Shown here: one piece after another, positions 53,244-63,841 of the stretch
How positions within the stretch are numbered: position 1 is the stretch's first letter
How the letters are laid out: each line of letters opens with the position of its first letter
Source: Nitzschia sp. DOCU1
Taxonomy: Eukaryota; Bacillariophyta; Bacillariophyceae; Bacillariales; Bacillariaceae
Reading direction: 5' to 3'
Assembly (NCBI GenBank): GCA_951394045.1
Contig: OX595989.1
Coordinates: 2,232,001-2,296,000, forward strand
DNA: 64,000 nt
Notes under the pieces: model-generated
What the model saw: the letters and a program-made list of their open reading frames with translations, nothing else
The model's database searches: none
Told to the model about the DNA's origin: nothing
Made by a program: the position numbers and the translations under genes

Positions 53244-55346
53244 CTAGTTCCAAGCCTCCACGCTGAACTTGCCAAGCCGCTGTAGTTTGTTCAAGAATGC
53301 CTTCGACTCCTTTTCCCCGCCCAAACGTTTGCTCAAAGCCTCCACAATTTCTTCCTTGACGGCCCGCGCCATTTGGGGTCCTCCCGCGATGTAAATAGCT
53401 CCATTCCGCTCCAGCAAATGCTGGACAATCAATGATCCATCGTCTGCCTCTCGAAGCACTTTTTGAACGTAAATCTTTTGGAATTGGTCCCTGCTAAAGG
53501 CTGTCAGGAGTCTTAGAAGCTTGCGATCAGCTAATGACTCCCATTCCTCCCTATAGTAGTAGTCGGCACTGGATTTGCGACATCCAAAGACCAGGATGTT
53601 ATTGTTTTCATCCAGAATCGCAGCGTTTCCGGAACTAGAAGCGAGAGCAGATCCAACGGCTTCGCGCTCAAGAAGGAGTGAACGCATGGGAGCAACTCCG
53701 GTACCCGAACCGACACAAATAATCGGAATATCAAACGAAGCGGAATTACTTGAACGTTCCAGGGGGAGTTTTCCGAAGCTTCCGGGACGAATCCAGACTT
53801 GCAAGAGCGGAGGGTCCTCACAGTGTGCCGGAATCATGCGTGATAAGTACTCGGAGCAAAGGCCATAATAGGGTCTCCCAAGCCTGGTTTTGCCCTTGAC
53901 GATTGCCACGCATAGTTCAATGGCAAAACTTGAGGCATTCACCACCAAATCTTTGGAGGGGGCGCTGGCAATACTGAAGTCGCGTGGTCGGATAGAGGGT
54001 AACAAAACCAACAATGTTTCGACAGACAGCTTGGAGCTCTCGACGCGCAAGGACTCAAAGTCAAACAAAACGTCTGCCCACGATCGCTTTTCTCGCAATA
54101 CGTAGTCAGCGTACAGTGCGGCCTCCGACGTATCAGAGAAGGAACGAAGTTTGTCTCGCTGATCCTTGCCCATCTCATGTTCCTCCGAACAGTAGTAACT
54201 AAGCGCACGCAAATCTTCTCGCTCCGGCAGTGAATGGATGTCGGCACAATATTTCAGCCACCCACGCAAGGTGAATCGTCTCGGCCATCGACTGAAGCTA
54301 TTGTTCATGCGAGACTCGTTTATTTCGAGCAGTAGTGATTGATCTGCCGTATCTTGCAAACGCTGCGGCAGGACGTTGAGAAAACGATTCACTTCGGAAT
54401 CCGAGTTGAATGGCAAAACGGTCGCAATGTCTCCAGCAGCATACGGTAATGAAGCGGTGTTTTCGAACGAATCTGATGACACGGACTTGAGTTGAATGCG
54501 AAGGTGTCGAGTATCTTGCTCCCAGTCCGGAGCAGTGATGCGCTTATTTTCGAGTACAGTACCGAGCAATGGCAGCTGTCTTTTTCCGGCGCTTTCAAAG
54601 GCAGATACTTGTCTCTTCGTCCCTCCATCGTAGGCATAAGCTATGATTGGACTTGATTGAGCGAAATAGTCCCGATAAGCATCCTCAAATTTGGGGTTCC
54701 TCCATTCGTCGGTCTTTGACTCGTCATTGCCGACACCATTCTCTTCTGCTGCCATACAAGATATCCGAAATGGGTGCTCCAAGGTAGACGACGCGAATGG
54801 TACCGTCTCCAAACTCTGTGTTTTGTCTAGGAGGGGCAACAGTTGCTCCTCCAACCAGTCGTCCAGATCGCGGAAGACGCCACCGTTGGGTGTATTGTCG
54901 TCGCCATACCCAACGTCACAGCAACGTGTCATGCCGAGTTGCAAAAGTCGGACTGCTAATTTGCGGCCCGCCGCACAAAACTGAGGTCCATACGCACGAT
55001 CCCCCAAACAAAAAATAGCAAACTGTTTTCCCTGCAGCAAGTTCTTGGGAAGTGATTTGGACAATAGCGTCTTCCAAGTTTCCCGGATGGAATCACAATG
55101 TTCGCCATCACCAGTAGTGCTGACAAACAAAAGCAAAAATGCCGACGACTCCTCCATGGATGAAATCCAGTCCAGAAACGGCGTTGGCGTATCATCAAAC
55201 GAGGACCCCACATCTTCAATTTGCAACGTCGTCTGTTCTGTCAAAATGCGTTTGGTGCGCCGTGCACATGCTTTGGCACGGCCGGATTGTGTGGACCATA
55301 GAATACGGCACGATTTCAGGGGGGGAGACATTTGGTTCGCGTTCAT
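53244..55346 (-). CDS. NDOR1: NADPH-dependent diflavin oxidoreductase (NDOR1/Tah18)
   Basis: Transfers electrons from NADPH through FAD and FMN to the Fe-S protein CIAPIN1/Dre2 in cytosolic Fe-S assembly. Single exon, 700 residues from ATG 55346. The flavodoxin domain (residues 12-165) shows ILWSTQSGRAKACA, LLLFVSTTGDGEHCDS and FCLGDRAYGPQFCAAGRKL. The FAD-binding domain (about 225-480) has an RDFSIAS box. The NADPH domain (about 530-690) has VGSGTGVAPMRSLL, FGCRKSSADYYYREEW and YIAGGPQMARAVKEE, and ends FSVEAWN with the usual terminal aromatic. The length is a little above yeast Tah18. Methionine synthase reductase is the main alternative, but the linker is short, which favours NDOR1. Confidence 0.92.
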   Translation of the reverse strand: MNANQMSPPLKSCRILWSTQSGRAKACARRTKRILTEQTTLQIEDVGSSFDDTPTPFLDWISSMEESSAFLLLFVSTTGDGEHCDSIRETWKTLLSKSLPKNLLQGKQFAIFCLGDRAYGPQFCAAGRKLAVRLLQLGMTRCCDVGYGDDNTPNGGVFRDLDDWLEEQLLPLLDKTQSLETVPFASSTLEHPFRISCMAAEENGVGNDESKTDEWRNPKFEDAYRDYFAQSSPIIAYAYDGGTKRQVSAFESAGKRQLPLLGTVLENKRITAPDWEQDTRHLRIQLKSVSSDSFENTASLPYAAGDIATVLPFNSDSEVNRFLNVLPQRLQDTADQSLLLEINESRMNNSFSRWPRRFTLRGWLKYCADIHSLPEREDLRALSYYCSEEHEMGKDQRDKLRSFSDTSEAALYADYVLREKRSWADVLFDFESLRVESSKLSVETLLVLLPSIRPRDFSIASAPSKDLVVNASSFAIELCVAIVKGKTRLGRPYYGLCSEYLSRMIPAHCEDPPLLQVWIRPGSFGKLPLERSSNSASFDIPIICVGSGTGVAPMRSLLLEREAVGSALASSSGNAAILDENNNILVFGCRKSSADYYYREEWESLADRKLLRLLTAFSRDQFQKIYVQKVLREADDGSLIVQHLLERNGAIYIAGGPQMARAVKEEIVEALSKRLGGEKESKAFLNKLQRLGKFSVEAWN

Positions 55347-56093
55347 GCTGCAACTGTGGAGATGGTGCAGCTAGAGAGTAGGGATAGTCAGACCGATAGA
55401 AAGGAAGATTTCCTTTAGACTGTGAAAAGGCTATCGAGCCAATAACCTAAGTTCAAGGTGGATGGTGCCGACGACTCAATCCTGGCTGGTCCTCATCGTC
55501 TCGATCGACTGCATGGATTTTCTTCGCATCGGCATTGACATGTTTTGTCTCGGCATCAAAAAGCGTCAGGCACTTGGTCCTTCGAGTCCTCTACGTACGT
55601 ACTTTTGAGGCCGGCCACACTTGCAACTGAAAGGCGGCCTACTCGAATTTGCACGGGAATAATCCGGACAAAATTGTCAAGTGAATGATTATATACATTC
55701 ATTCATAAGCAAAAATTAGAGTTACTTAGGACGCCTGGCGGGTCGTGTATTTAGTCGTCTTGAAATATCGTATACAGCTAGGATAGGGGTATACCCAAAA
55801 ATCCATAGTAGATAATTGCCCGCCAAGTTCGGGGTTGGTGCACAAAGCTGCCACCAAGTCCAGTGGGAAGAGAAAGCATCTGTGGAAGTGACGCCGCGGA
55901 ACCTTTGTGCTTGGCGCCATTTCTCCCCCTTGCACACCAGGAAGGTCACCTTCATCGTTTGACCAAAGCTTCATTTGGTAGCTTTGCCGGTGAAAGTGAA
56001 GAGCAGGTGGCCGAATCGTTGTCACCTGAGAAGCTGTAGATAGACTTCATTTTCGCTGCTTCCAAAGTCAAATTCTGGCCCAAATTCTACACC
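55347..56093. promoter_or_regulatory. Upstream region between divergent genes
   Basis: This 747-bp gap separates the 5' ends of NDOR1 (minus) and protease 1 (plus). Minus-strand frames at 55722-56025 lack similarity. Both promoters must lie here. Confidence 0.4.
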
Positions 56094-59000
56094 ATGACAG
56101 AGGTTCGGTGCCGACAAGCCTTGTGGGCCCTACTCTTGATCCTTTCATCTGCTCGTGGTTTTGTAGACCCAAGACCGGGATTTCCTACTGAGGACGAGGC
56201 AGGAGATGGCAGTGTATATGCGGAAGCTCGGATTATTGGTGGTTTTAATACCCTTGAGGGTCGCTACCCCTTCTTTGTTTCGTTGGTGGACAGCACGGGG
56301 CGTCATATCTGTGGAGGATCATTGATTGCTCCGGACGTGGTATTATCCGCGGCGCATTGTCAGGGCGCTACTCGACGAGCCCATGTGGGTCGATGGGATC
56401 GAGCCGACTCGAGCGATGACTATGATGACATTGCTATTGAGGCGGAATATCCCAACCCCTTGTACAACGATGAAGGATTTCAAGATGACTTCATGATTCT
56501 GAAACTGGAGAGTCAGTCAACCAAGTCCATAATCCGTCTAAATGACAATAGTAGCTTGCCCACGGGCGCAATGACGGACGAACTGACGTCGATTGGATTT
56601 GGAAATACAATCGCAGACGTATCCAGCTTGAGTGAGATCTTAAGAGAAGTCGACTTGACTTATATACCCAACGAAGTCTGCGAATTGTCCAAAGATCCAA
56701 CTATTGACTTGAGCTACCAGAATCACATCACTGATTCCATGCTGTGCGCTGGTGACTCCGGTCAGGACAGTTGTCAAGGCGATAGCGGAGGGCCGCTCAT
56801 TATTAGTGGCGGGAATGTAGCGGATGACGTCTTGGTTGGAGTTATTTCCTGGTACGTACACGATAGAATCCCAATGAGGGCCCAAGCTCCAAATATGGAT
56901 ACTGTACTCAGCTTCGCTCCTCCTCCATTTCAGGGGCTTTGGATGCGCGCTCCCGGAGTTTCCAGGTGTTTATTCGCGGATTTCTGCCCAATTCGACTGG
57001 CTTCAAGCAGGGATTTGTGAGATCTCTGATGCACCACCTGATTATTTGAATTGCGACGGCAGTGCTACAATGGTGCCTCGATCGGTACCAATAACAGTGA
57101 GCATTCAATTCGACGATTTTCCAGAGGAAACGTCCTGGTCCATTACGGATCTGACGGATATGACTGTTTTTGCAGAAGTACCATTTGGAACTTACACGGA
57201 AGCGCGTGCAAGGGTCCGCGAGACTGTTTTCCTTCCGGCAGGAGGGAGCGTGAAATTTGAGATAAACGATTCATTTGGTGATGGTCTCTGCTGCAACACT
57301 CCCGGGAACTATGTTGTGTCTTTAGGGAGCCAACCCAATGGTCCGATACTAGTTTCAGGAGGGGGCAGTTTTGAATCATCTTTGGTCCATAATTTTGATG
57401 TTCCAGTGGAGTTCAAGGAAGAAAGCAGCGACGATGTTCCCATTATTGGTGAGGGCCAAATTCCCCTTACAATCGTCATCCAGCTGGATGATAATCCCCA
57501 AGAAACCGGTTGGAAGGTCGAACGCCTTGATATTGAAGTGGAAACTGTCATTGAAATCCCAGCAGGAATTTATAAGATTCCTGGTGCGACTATTGTACGA
57601 ACTATTGTATTGGAAAAGAACGAACTCTATTACTTCCGAATATACGATGTTACATCAACGGGTATCGAAAATGGCTTTGTGCAGCTATTCCTCGGAACGG
57701 CAGATGTACAAGACGATAGCAAAAAGATTTATGAGGCAGATGGCGACTTTAAAGGTGGTGTCGACTTTACCTTCTTGGCATCAACAAACCCAGTGTCAAC
57801 GAAGCCACCAGTGATCGAAGGTGACTCTTATCTGACGCTAGATCTCTTCTTTGATCTGTACCCCGGGGAAGTCGGAGTTCAGCTGCGAGCGAAAAATGCC
57901 GAAATAGCGGTTGAACGACAGTCAGCAGCGAGAGACAACAGTGTAATCTTCTTCCGACCACCTCGATACTACACCGACTACGCAAACAAGCAAGTTACAG
58001 AGCGCATTCCGATTCCCATGCCTCGTGTTGGAGCATCCCGAGAATTCACATTGATTGTAACGGACAGCTTCGGTGACGGTGTTTGCTGCAACTGGAATCA
58101 ATCTGTTCACACTGGCTACAGTCTCTACGATGGTGATCCGGGATTTGGTAAGGTTTTGGTGGACAGTCAGTTCATGGGTGTCTCGAAGGAAGTGAACACA
58201 TTTGTTATCGAAGGCCGGCCGGGCACATCTGGCGACCATGATAACTCTACACCTGCGCCCATAGATATGGTCAATTTCAAAATCACCATCACTTTGGATT
58301 CGTTTCCAGACGAGACCGGCTTCTATATTGAGGACTCCAACGGAGTCATGTACGCAGACTTTCCTCCTGGGAGCTACAAGACCCCCGATGACGTGATTGC
58401 GGAGCACTTTTCTCTACCAGCTGGAGTGTATACATTTACAATACTAGACTTCTACGGCGATGGCCTCAATCGCGACCAGGCGTTCTACAAAATCGAGATT
58501 GTTGGAGACGAGGATCGACCAGCTGTTGTGGTAGGGAACGGCCTTTTTGTTTCCCAAAAGAGTCACACCTTTGTTCTTGAAGGTAGATCGGCCGATTATC
58601 CAATGTCTATCCAATTCAGTACAGACAACAAGCCTGAAGAGATTGGTTTCGTTGTCAAGAGGCTTGATGTGCTCGAAGCGGACGCGGTCGTAGCGACCGT
58701 CCCGCAAGGCTTCTATCAGACTCCCTCCATATCCATTTCGGAAACTTTCATGGTGAAAGAAGGCGCCCTATATCTAATCGTTTTTGAAGACGCCGGGAAA
58801 GACGGAATCGGTGGAGTGATTGATATCATCATGGGCTCCGACAATGCCAACGACTTCAACGCAATCCCTTACTTATTAGATGGTAGAAATCTCAGCGCTC
58901 AATACATGAAAGTTTTGGCGGGAGATCTTCCCACCCCAAGTCCCGATAGTGTTTCGTTGGAGCTTCGAATGACCTTTGACAAGTTTCCCCAGGAGGAGGA

Positions 59001-59477
59001 ATGGGTACTGGTAGTCGGCACCGATCCCTTCCTTTCTGACCCGGCATTGCAACAAGTGGTTGCGTTTGGACCTTACATTCCCTACGACGAGAGTCTCGCC
59101 GGAACAGAACACGTAGAGTCCATTCAACTTCCCAAGTACTCGGGGTACAAAACTTTCTCACTCATTGTTACAGACGCCGCAGGTGATGGTGGTGAGTATT
59201 CTATGCCATCCCCTTGTTTATATTGCGCTCAATGACGACTCTCAACCTTTTGCTTCTTACCAATGTAGTTTGTTGCACTTTTGGTGATGGTGGGCCGATC
59301 GAGCTCTACCAAGGCACAGTAGAGAACGGTAACCTTTTGTTCTCGGAGCCTTTCGAAGCTACTGGCAGATTGGTCCAAACTTTTACCATCGAGTTTTCTG
59401 GCTCGACCTCTTTTGGAATGTTTGCTGTCCCGGCGGTGCTAGGGTCGCTGCTTGCAACCATGTTCACATTGAGCTAG
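56094..59477 (+). CDS. Secreted S1 trypsin-like protease with six tandem beta-type repeats and GPI-like tail
   Basis: Exons are 56094-56851, 56934-59191 and 59269-59477 (1074 residues), with phases 2 and 1. The signal peptide is QALWALLLILSSARG. The protease starts at RIIGGFNTLEGRYPF, with the triad His in LSAAHC, Asp in DDFMILKL and Ser in GDSGGP; it ends about residue 280 with the C-E-I-S-D-x-PPD motif. Six repeats of about 100-120 residues follow, starting near 304, 429, 550, 698, 807 and 925. Each opens hydrophobic-x-h-x-h-D..P.E..W and in several has DSFGDG(V/L)CCN. The C-terminus is hydrophobic (FGMFAVPAVLGSLLATMF), fitting a GPI anchor or membrane end. The protease is likely active at the cell surface. 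The repeats look like beta-sandwich adhesion or calcium-type units; their function is unknown. Confidence 0.9.
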
Positions 59478-59628
59478 GAATGCGTTCTTGGCTTACTCTG
59501 ATTAGAATCGAGATTCACTCATTTTCCTATGGTCTAGGGTTAGGACTTGGTTCTAAAGGAAGCGAGTGAAGGTTCCGCGAAGGCGATGGGATAGTTGAAA
59601 ACAATATTTAACGATACGAAAAGTGGGG

Positions 59629-60523
59629 TACATACATGCTAACTTTATCTTCTATCGAATTTATATGTGCTGTTGCAAGCTATCATAGCAGTGGGTGGTA
59701 CACTCATGTGCCCCATGCGACAACCTTGGAGACTTATTGGCATGTGAGATCAAGCAGCCGGGTTTGCTGTTTCGAAGTGGAAAGGCAGGCTTGACGGAAA
59801 GGCGTTGATGCACTGAATTCTGGGAGAAGAATTGAATTTGGTTGCTGCCTTAACGGGCGATATTTCTTGTTTTTGCTTGATGTTTTGTGACTCGGGTCTT
59901 GTTGTTCTCCTTCTTTGTACACGGGACGCTGACCGAGCGTCTGCCTGGGCGGTGGCTAGAGCATTTTGGGTCGAAAGGGCTGAATATCGTTGACACACGC
60001 TTGCCAACAATTCAGTCCTCACATCTTCTTGCGACGAAGTCAGTTGGAAAGTTTGTATGGCGTAGACGCTGTCGTAGAGTTTATCACGGATATCGTCCGC
60101 CCTTCTGGTGTAAAGTTTGGTATGATGCTCGAGGCCTCGGGTGCAGAATTCTTCCTTGCCTTCAGGAGTCAGGTGAAGACCTTCGTCCATCATTCCGACC
60201 AAAATCTTGCACTCACTTCGAATCGCATCGAGCTCTTTGGGCGACATGTAAACAGCATCAACCTCATCATCCGACATGTCGTCGTTGACATGGGGGATTT
60301 CGAAGACATCATCGTGTGCCGCAAACCGAACAGTTCGTTGCATGCTGTGGATTTGATCAGATATCATTGTGTTTGTGTTTGTTTTCAGAATCTCGACTCG
60401 TTTCGAAATGTTGGATTGTTGATTTTGTGAGCCAATTTCGTTTAATGCTGTTTCAGATTCGGACGGTTTGGTATCTGGTGTATTAAATATACTAGTAGTT
60501 GCGCCACGGAATGCGGAGGAACT
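59629..60523. repeat. Tandem duplication, copy A
   Basis: This segment and 61278-62194 are near-identical direct copies, 1649 bp apart at their starts. Both begin 'tacatacatgctaac', contain the gene below and end with 'gcgccacggaatgc.gaggaactc'. The copies differ by scattered substitutions and short indels. Confidence 0.85.
59750..60367 (-). CDS. Lineage-type family protein, duplicate A ('RGLEHHTKLYTRR' family)
   Basis: Single exon, 205 residues from ATG 60367 (MISDQIHSMQRTVRF). The frame is open to 60994, but its far end is a run of ATG codons from a CAT microsatellite and is not coding. The sequence is acidic then helical: MQRTVRFAAHDDVFEIP, DDMSDDEVDAVYMSPKEL, CTRGLEHHTKLYTRRADDI and VCQRYSALSTQNALATAQADA. 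I associate the order 'VRF... RGLE..T... Y...S..... A' with a family found widely in diatoms; no biochemical role is known to me. Copy B lies at 61405-62055, and the C-terminal ends differ. Confidence 0.7.
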   Translation of the reverse strand: MISDQIHSMQRTVRFAAHDDVFEIPHVNDDMSDDEVDAVYMSPKELDAIRSECKILVGMMDEGLHLTPEGKEEFCTRGLEHHTKLYTRRADDIRDKLYDSVYAIQTFQLTSSQEDVRTELLASVCQRYSALSTQNALATAQADARSASRVQRRRTTRPESQNIKQKQEISPVKAATKFNSSPRIQCINAFPSSLPFHFETANPAA

Positions 60524-60593
60524 CTTTTCGCGTGTAATAGATGTTGGACAAGAATACGCAGGCCCCAGGCTTGTATGTTTGTGACAAATACTT

Positions 60594-60755
60594 ATTTCGA
60601 AATACTGGATTGTTGATTTTGGGAGCCTACCGGTATTTCGTTCATGCTCTGCAGTATTACCAGGTATAAATAGGCGCCGTGTCAGTTGATGTTCGATGTG
60701 TGAACCATTTTCCTGCCAACGCACGCAAAGGCGCCACGGAATGCGGAGGAACTTT
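60594..60755. repeat. Partial third copy of the duplicated unit's upstream end
   Basis: The sequence 'tttcgaaatactggattgttgattttg' resembles the part just upstream of the ATG in copies A and B, and 'ggcgccacggaatgcggaggaact' recurs at 60733-60755. It is a third, truncated copy between the two full ones. The next 90 bp repeat 'tgttcga.gtgtgaac.attttcctgcc' twice. Confidence 0.6.
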
Positions 60756-61277
60756 ACCAGATACATATTTCCACCGTCATAAATGTTCGAAGTGTGAACA
60801 TTTTCCTGCCAACCTTCCCTCCTCCAATGTATGTCATCTCGGTAACCTGCCAATTGGGGGAAGCAATTGTGAGCACACACACTGACGTATGCACGGTCCA
60901 AGCGGTTCCTCGTAGGTACTACGACCACAACGATGGTCGTACCTATTGAATCGATTGCTGCAACTATCATCATCATCATCATCATCATCATCAATCATCA
61001 GAAAAATAATTGTTGGGTGCCGCGTCTATGCGCATACGCTATGCTGACAAAGAGATTTTTGCTTTCTACGAGCTATTCAATAGAAGACGCTGGTAATACT
61101 TGACAATTACCTGACACTAGACACTATCACCATGCCAACATGCCGCCTGCTAGAGCTGATCAACGGCAAGAAGTTATTTGCTTCGTTGTTCTTGCACCAG
61201 GTGAGCTTTCAATGTCGTTCTGTCATTTTGCTTTCGATTTAGTTGCTCAACTCCTCTTATTGACATGGAAAGTGAAG
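60756..61277. other. Spacer between duplicated genes with (ATC)n microsatellite
   Basis: It includes an (ATC)n run of about nine units near 60966-60992, which creates the false poly-Met start of the upstream open frame. Otherwise no gene is recognised. Confidence 0.6.
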
Positions 61278-62194
61278 TACATACATGCTAACTTTATCTT
61301 CTATCGAATTTATATTTGTGCTGCTGCAAGCTACTATGAGTAGGCTTTGAGCCCAGGTGCCACTGTACACCAGATCGGTGATAATCTTCTTCCAGTCTTT
61401 TTGATCATATATAGCATGTTAGATCAAGGGCCTGGCTGATAATATCAGCTGGTTTTGTTTCGGAGTGGAAAGCCAGGTTTGACGGAAGGGTGTTGATGCA
61501 CTGAATTCTGGGAGAAGAATTGAATTTGGTTGCTGCCTTAACGGGCGATATTTCTTGTTTTTGCTTGATGTTTTGTGACTTGGGTCCTGCTCTCCTTTGT
61601 ACACGGGACGCTGACCGAGCGTCTGCCTGCTGGGCAGTGGCTAAAGCATTTTGGGTCGAAAGGGCTGAATATCGTTGACACATGCTTGCCAACAATTCAG
61701 TCCTCACATCTTCTTGCGACGAAGTCAGTTGGAAAGTTTGTATGGTGTAGACGCTGTCGTAGAGTTTATCACGGATATCGTCCGCCCTTCTGGTGTAAAG
61801 TTTGGTATGATGCTCGAGGCCTCGGGTGCAGAATTCTTCCTTGCCTTCAGGAGTCAGGTGAACAAGACCTTCGTCCATCATTCCGACCAAAATCGTGCAC
61901 TCACTTCGAATCGCATCGAGCTCTTTGGGCGACATGTAAACAGCATCAACCTCATCATCCGACATGTCGTCGTTGACATGGGGGATTTCGAAGACATCAT
62001 CGTGTGCCGCAAACCGAACAGTTCGTTGCATGCTGTGGATTTGATCAGATATCATTGCGTTTGTGTTTGTTTTCAGAATCTCGACTCGTTTCGAAATGTT
62101 GGATTGTTGATTTTGTGAGCCAATTTCGTTGAATGCTGTTTTAGATGGTTTGGTATTATATTAAATATTGGCGCCACGGAATGCAGAGGAACTC
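61278..62194. repeat. Tandem duplication, copy B
   Basis: Second full copy of the unit at 59629-60523, with the same gene and the same 'gcgccacggaatgc.gaggaactc' end. Confidence 0.85.
61405..62055 (-). CDS. Lineage-type family protein, duplicate B ('RGLEHHTKLYTRR' family)
   Basis: Single exon, 216 residues from ATG 62055. It is nearly identical to duplicate A through residue about 190, with single changes such as GLVHLT versus GLHLT and MCQRY versus VCQRY. It then diverges to end in KPADIISQALDLTCYI. An in-frame TAA lies not far upstream, so the ATG is well fixed, which also argues for the matching start in duplicate A. Function unknown. Confidence 0.72.
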   Translation of the reverse strand: MISDQIHSMQRTVRFAAHDDVFEIPHVNDDMSDDEVDAVYMSPKELDAIRSECTILVGMMDEGLVHLTPEGKEEFCTRGLEHHTKLYTRRADDIRDKLYDSVYTIQTFQLTSSQEDVRTELLASMCQRYSALSTQNALATAQQADARSASRVQRRAGPKSQNIKQKQEISPVKAATKFNSSPRIQCINTLPSNLAFHSETKPADIISQALDLTCYI

Positions 62195-62642
62195 AATGTA
62201 TTTCGCTTGTGATGTGATGGTGATGAACCCTTGGTGTGAAAATCCGCAAAATCCGCGAGCACGCTACTAATAGCTGCGACTACTTTGGTGGGAATCATCG
62301 CGAGGACTCGATTCTTTGGCGGGTGGAGCCTCTTCTCATCTGTCATCAAGTCGTGCTTTGTTTGATTTAGCCCACATGCAATGCGAACGTGGTATTGACG
62401 AAAGGCAATACCGAAAGGACGTGGATTTCTACGATGCCCTGACTGCTCGCGGAAGAATCTTGGGTCACGCGGGCGCGCCCGAACGGAGTGCTTGGCATTT
62501 GCTTCTTGTGCCACAAAACTTTCCATCGTCTTTTCAAAATCACAGTTTGTCATATCCTTCCTCTATCCCACCACTTGCGAGTCCACTTGGTTTCGGTTTC
62601 CATCCACAAAAGTTACCACACAGATCAATTACAGAAAGACCA
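62195..62642. promoter_or_regulatory. Upstream region between divergent genes
   Basis: It holds the promoters of duplicate B (minus) and protease 2 (plus). An open frame from 62316 crosses the protease start in another register and is not supported. Confidence 0.4.
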
Positions 62643-63841
62643 ATGACACTTCAAACGATAGTTGCAGCGTTGTTGTGTGCAATTGGACTGTCAAAAGTCG
62701 ATTCCAAGGGCATTCGAGCCCTAGAGCCAAATGTACGTCTCGAAAAGTCTTCTCAAGTGATCCCGTGAAAAAGAGGGGAAAGTTCTTGGAGATCTTTTGA
62801 ATTGCATTGGATCCCCATCTCACTGGCAGAATCATCTTGTCCTGTAGGAAATCTCTCCTCGCATTGTCGGAGGCAGAGTTGCCGATGAATCCAGATATGA
62901 ATATGCTCGAGTCTCCCTTCAAGACCGTATTGGGCATTCCTGTGGGGGCAGCGTCATTGCGCCAGATGTCATTTTGAGTGCCGCACACTGTGCGGCGGCG
63001 TTTGATCGAGTCGTGGTGGGACTTTACAATGTTAGTGACTCGGAGAACGCAGAGGAGTTTGGCATTGTGAAGAAATATGTTCACAGTGGATACGACGATT
63101 TTACAATGCGACACGATGTCATGTTGGTGAAATTGGATGGTAATATTACATTGGTGGATCCAGTTCGGATCAATGCGGATGCAGCAGTGCCGACGACTAT
63201 GAATACTCTGACCGCAGTAGGCTGGGGGGCCACCAGAGTTACAAAGAATGAAATCGACTATCCGGACGTGATGAACGAAGTGGATGTGAACTACATACCC
63301 CCGAAAAAATGCCGAAACATGCGGGACAGTGATGGATTCACTCTCTTCGGACAGCTTTCTCCGGACATGATGTGTGCTTGGGATGACGGGAAAGATTCTT
63401 GCTATGGGGATTCTGGAGGCCCTCTGTTGATTCTGGGCGACACGCTTTCAGAGGATGTGCAGGTAAGCGGACGTGCGAGTGACCAATCGCCCATTGGATT
63501 TATTTTGGACCAAACCTCACTGACCATCTCGATGTAAATTCCCGACAAAGGTGGGCATTGTCAGCTGGGGAATCGAGTGCGGAGGAAAGCTGCCAGGAGT
63601 CTATCACCGAATCAGTGCATCGTATGGATGGATTCAGAAGAATATGTGTGAGATCTCTGATTCACCTCCAGACCATTTCAACTGCAATTCGCCGGCACCG
63701 ACTACGTCACCTGCTTCTACCGCATCGGCCAGAACAACTCCCACGGCTGCACCGACGAAAACGCCGGTTGCCTCCTCTGCACCCCTGCGGCGGCTCGGAT
63801 ATGGCTCCTGTTTGATGGTTTTGTTTGCCGCACTGCTGTAG
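62643..63841 (+). CDS. Secreted S1 trypsin-like serine protease
   Basis: Exons are 62643-62732, 62848-63462 and 63551-63841 (331 residues), with all introns in phase 0. The signal peptide is TLQTIVAALLCAIGLSKVDS. The protease starts PRIVGGRVADESRYEYA, with His in LSAAHC, Asp in RHDVMLVKL, CYGDSGGPL for the Ser, and GIVSWGIECGG near the S1 pocket. The domain is followed by the same CEISD.PPD....C stretch as protease 1. A Thr/Ala/Pro-rich linker and a short hydrophobic tail (YGSCLMVLFAALL) then end the protein, with none of the beta repeats. It is paralogous to protease 1. Extracellular, surface-anchored location is inferred. Confidence 0.93.

Noticed and set aside
60368..60994. Upstream extension of duplicate A, starting with a run of nine Met codons
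   Set aside because: The Met run is an ATC/CAT microsatellite read on the minus strand. Copy B has an in-frame stop in the matching place, so the extension is not coding.
62316..62768. 150-codon frame crossing the protease 2 start
   Set aside because: It merges into the protease frame only by the shared register downstream; the signal peptide begins exactly at ATG 62643, and the upstream part has no signal or similarity.
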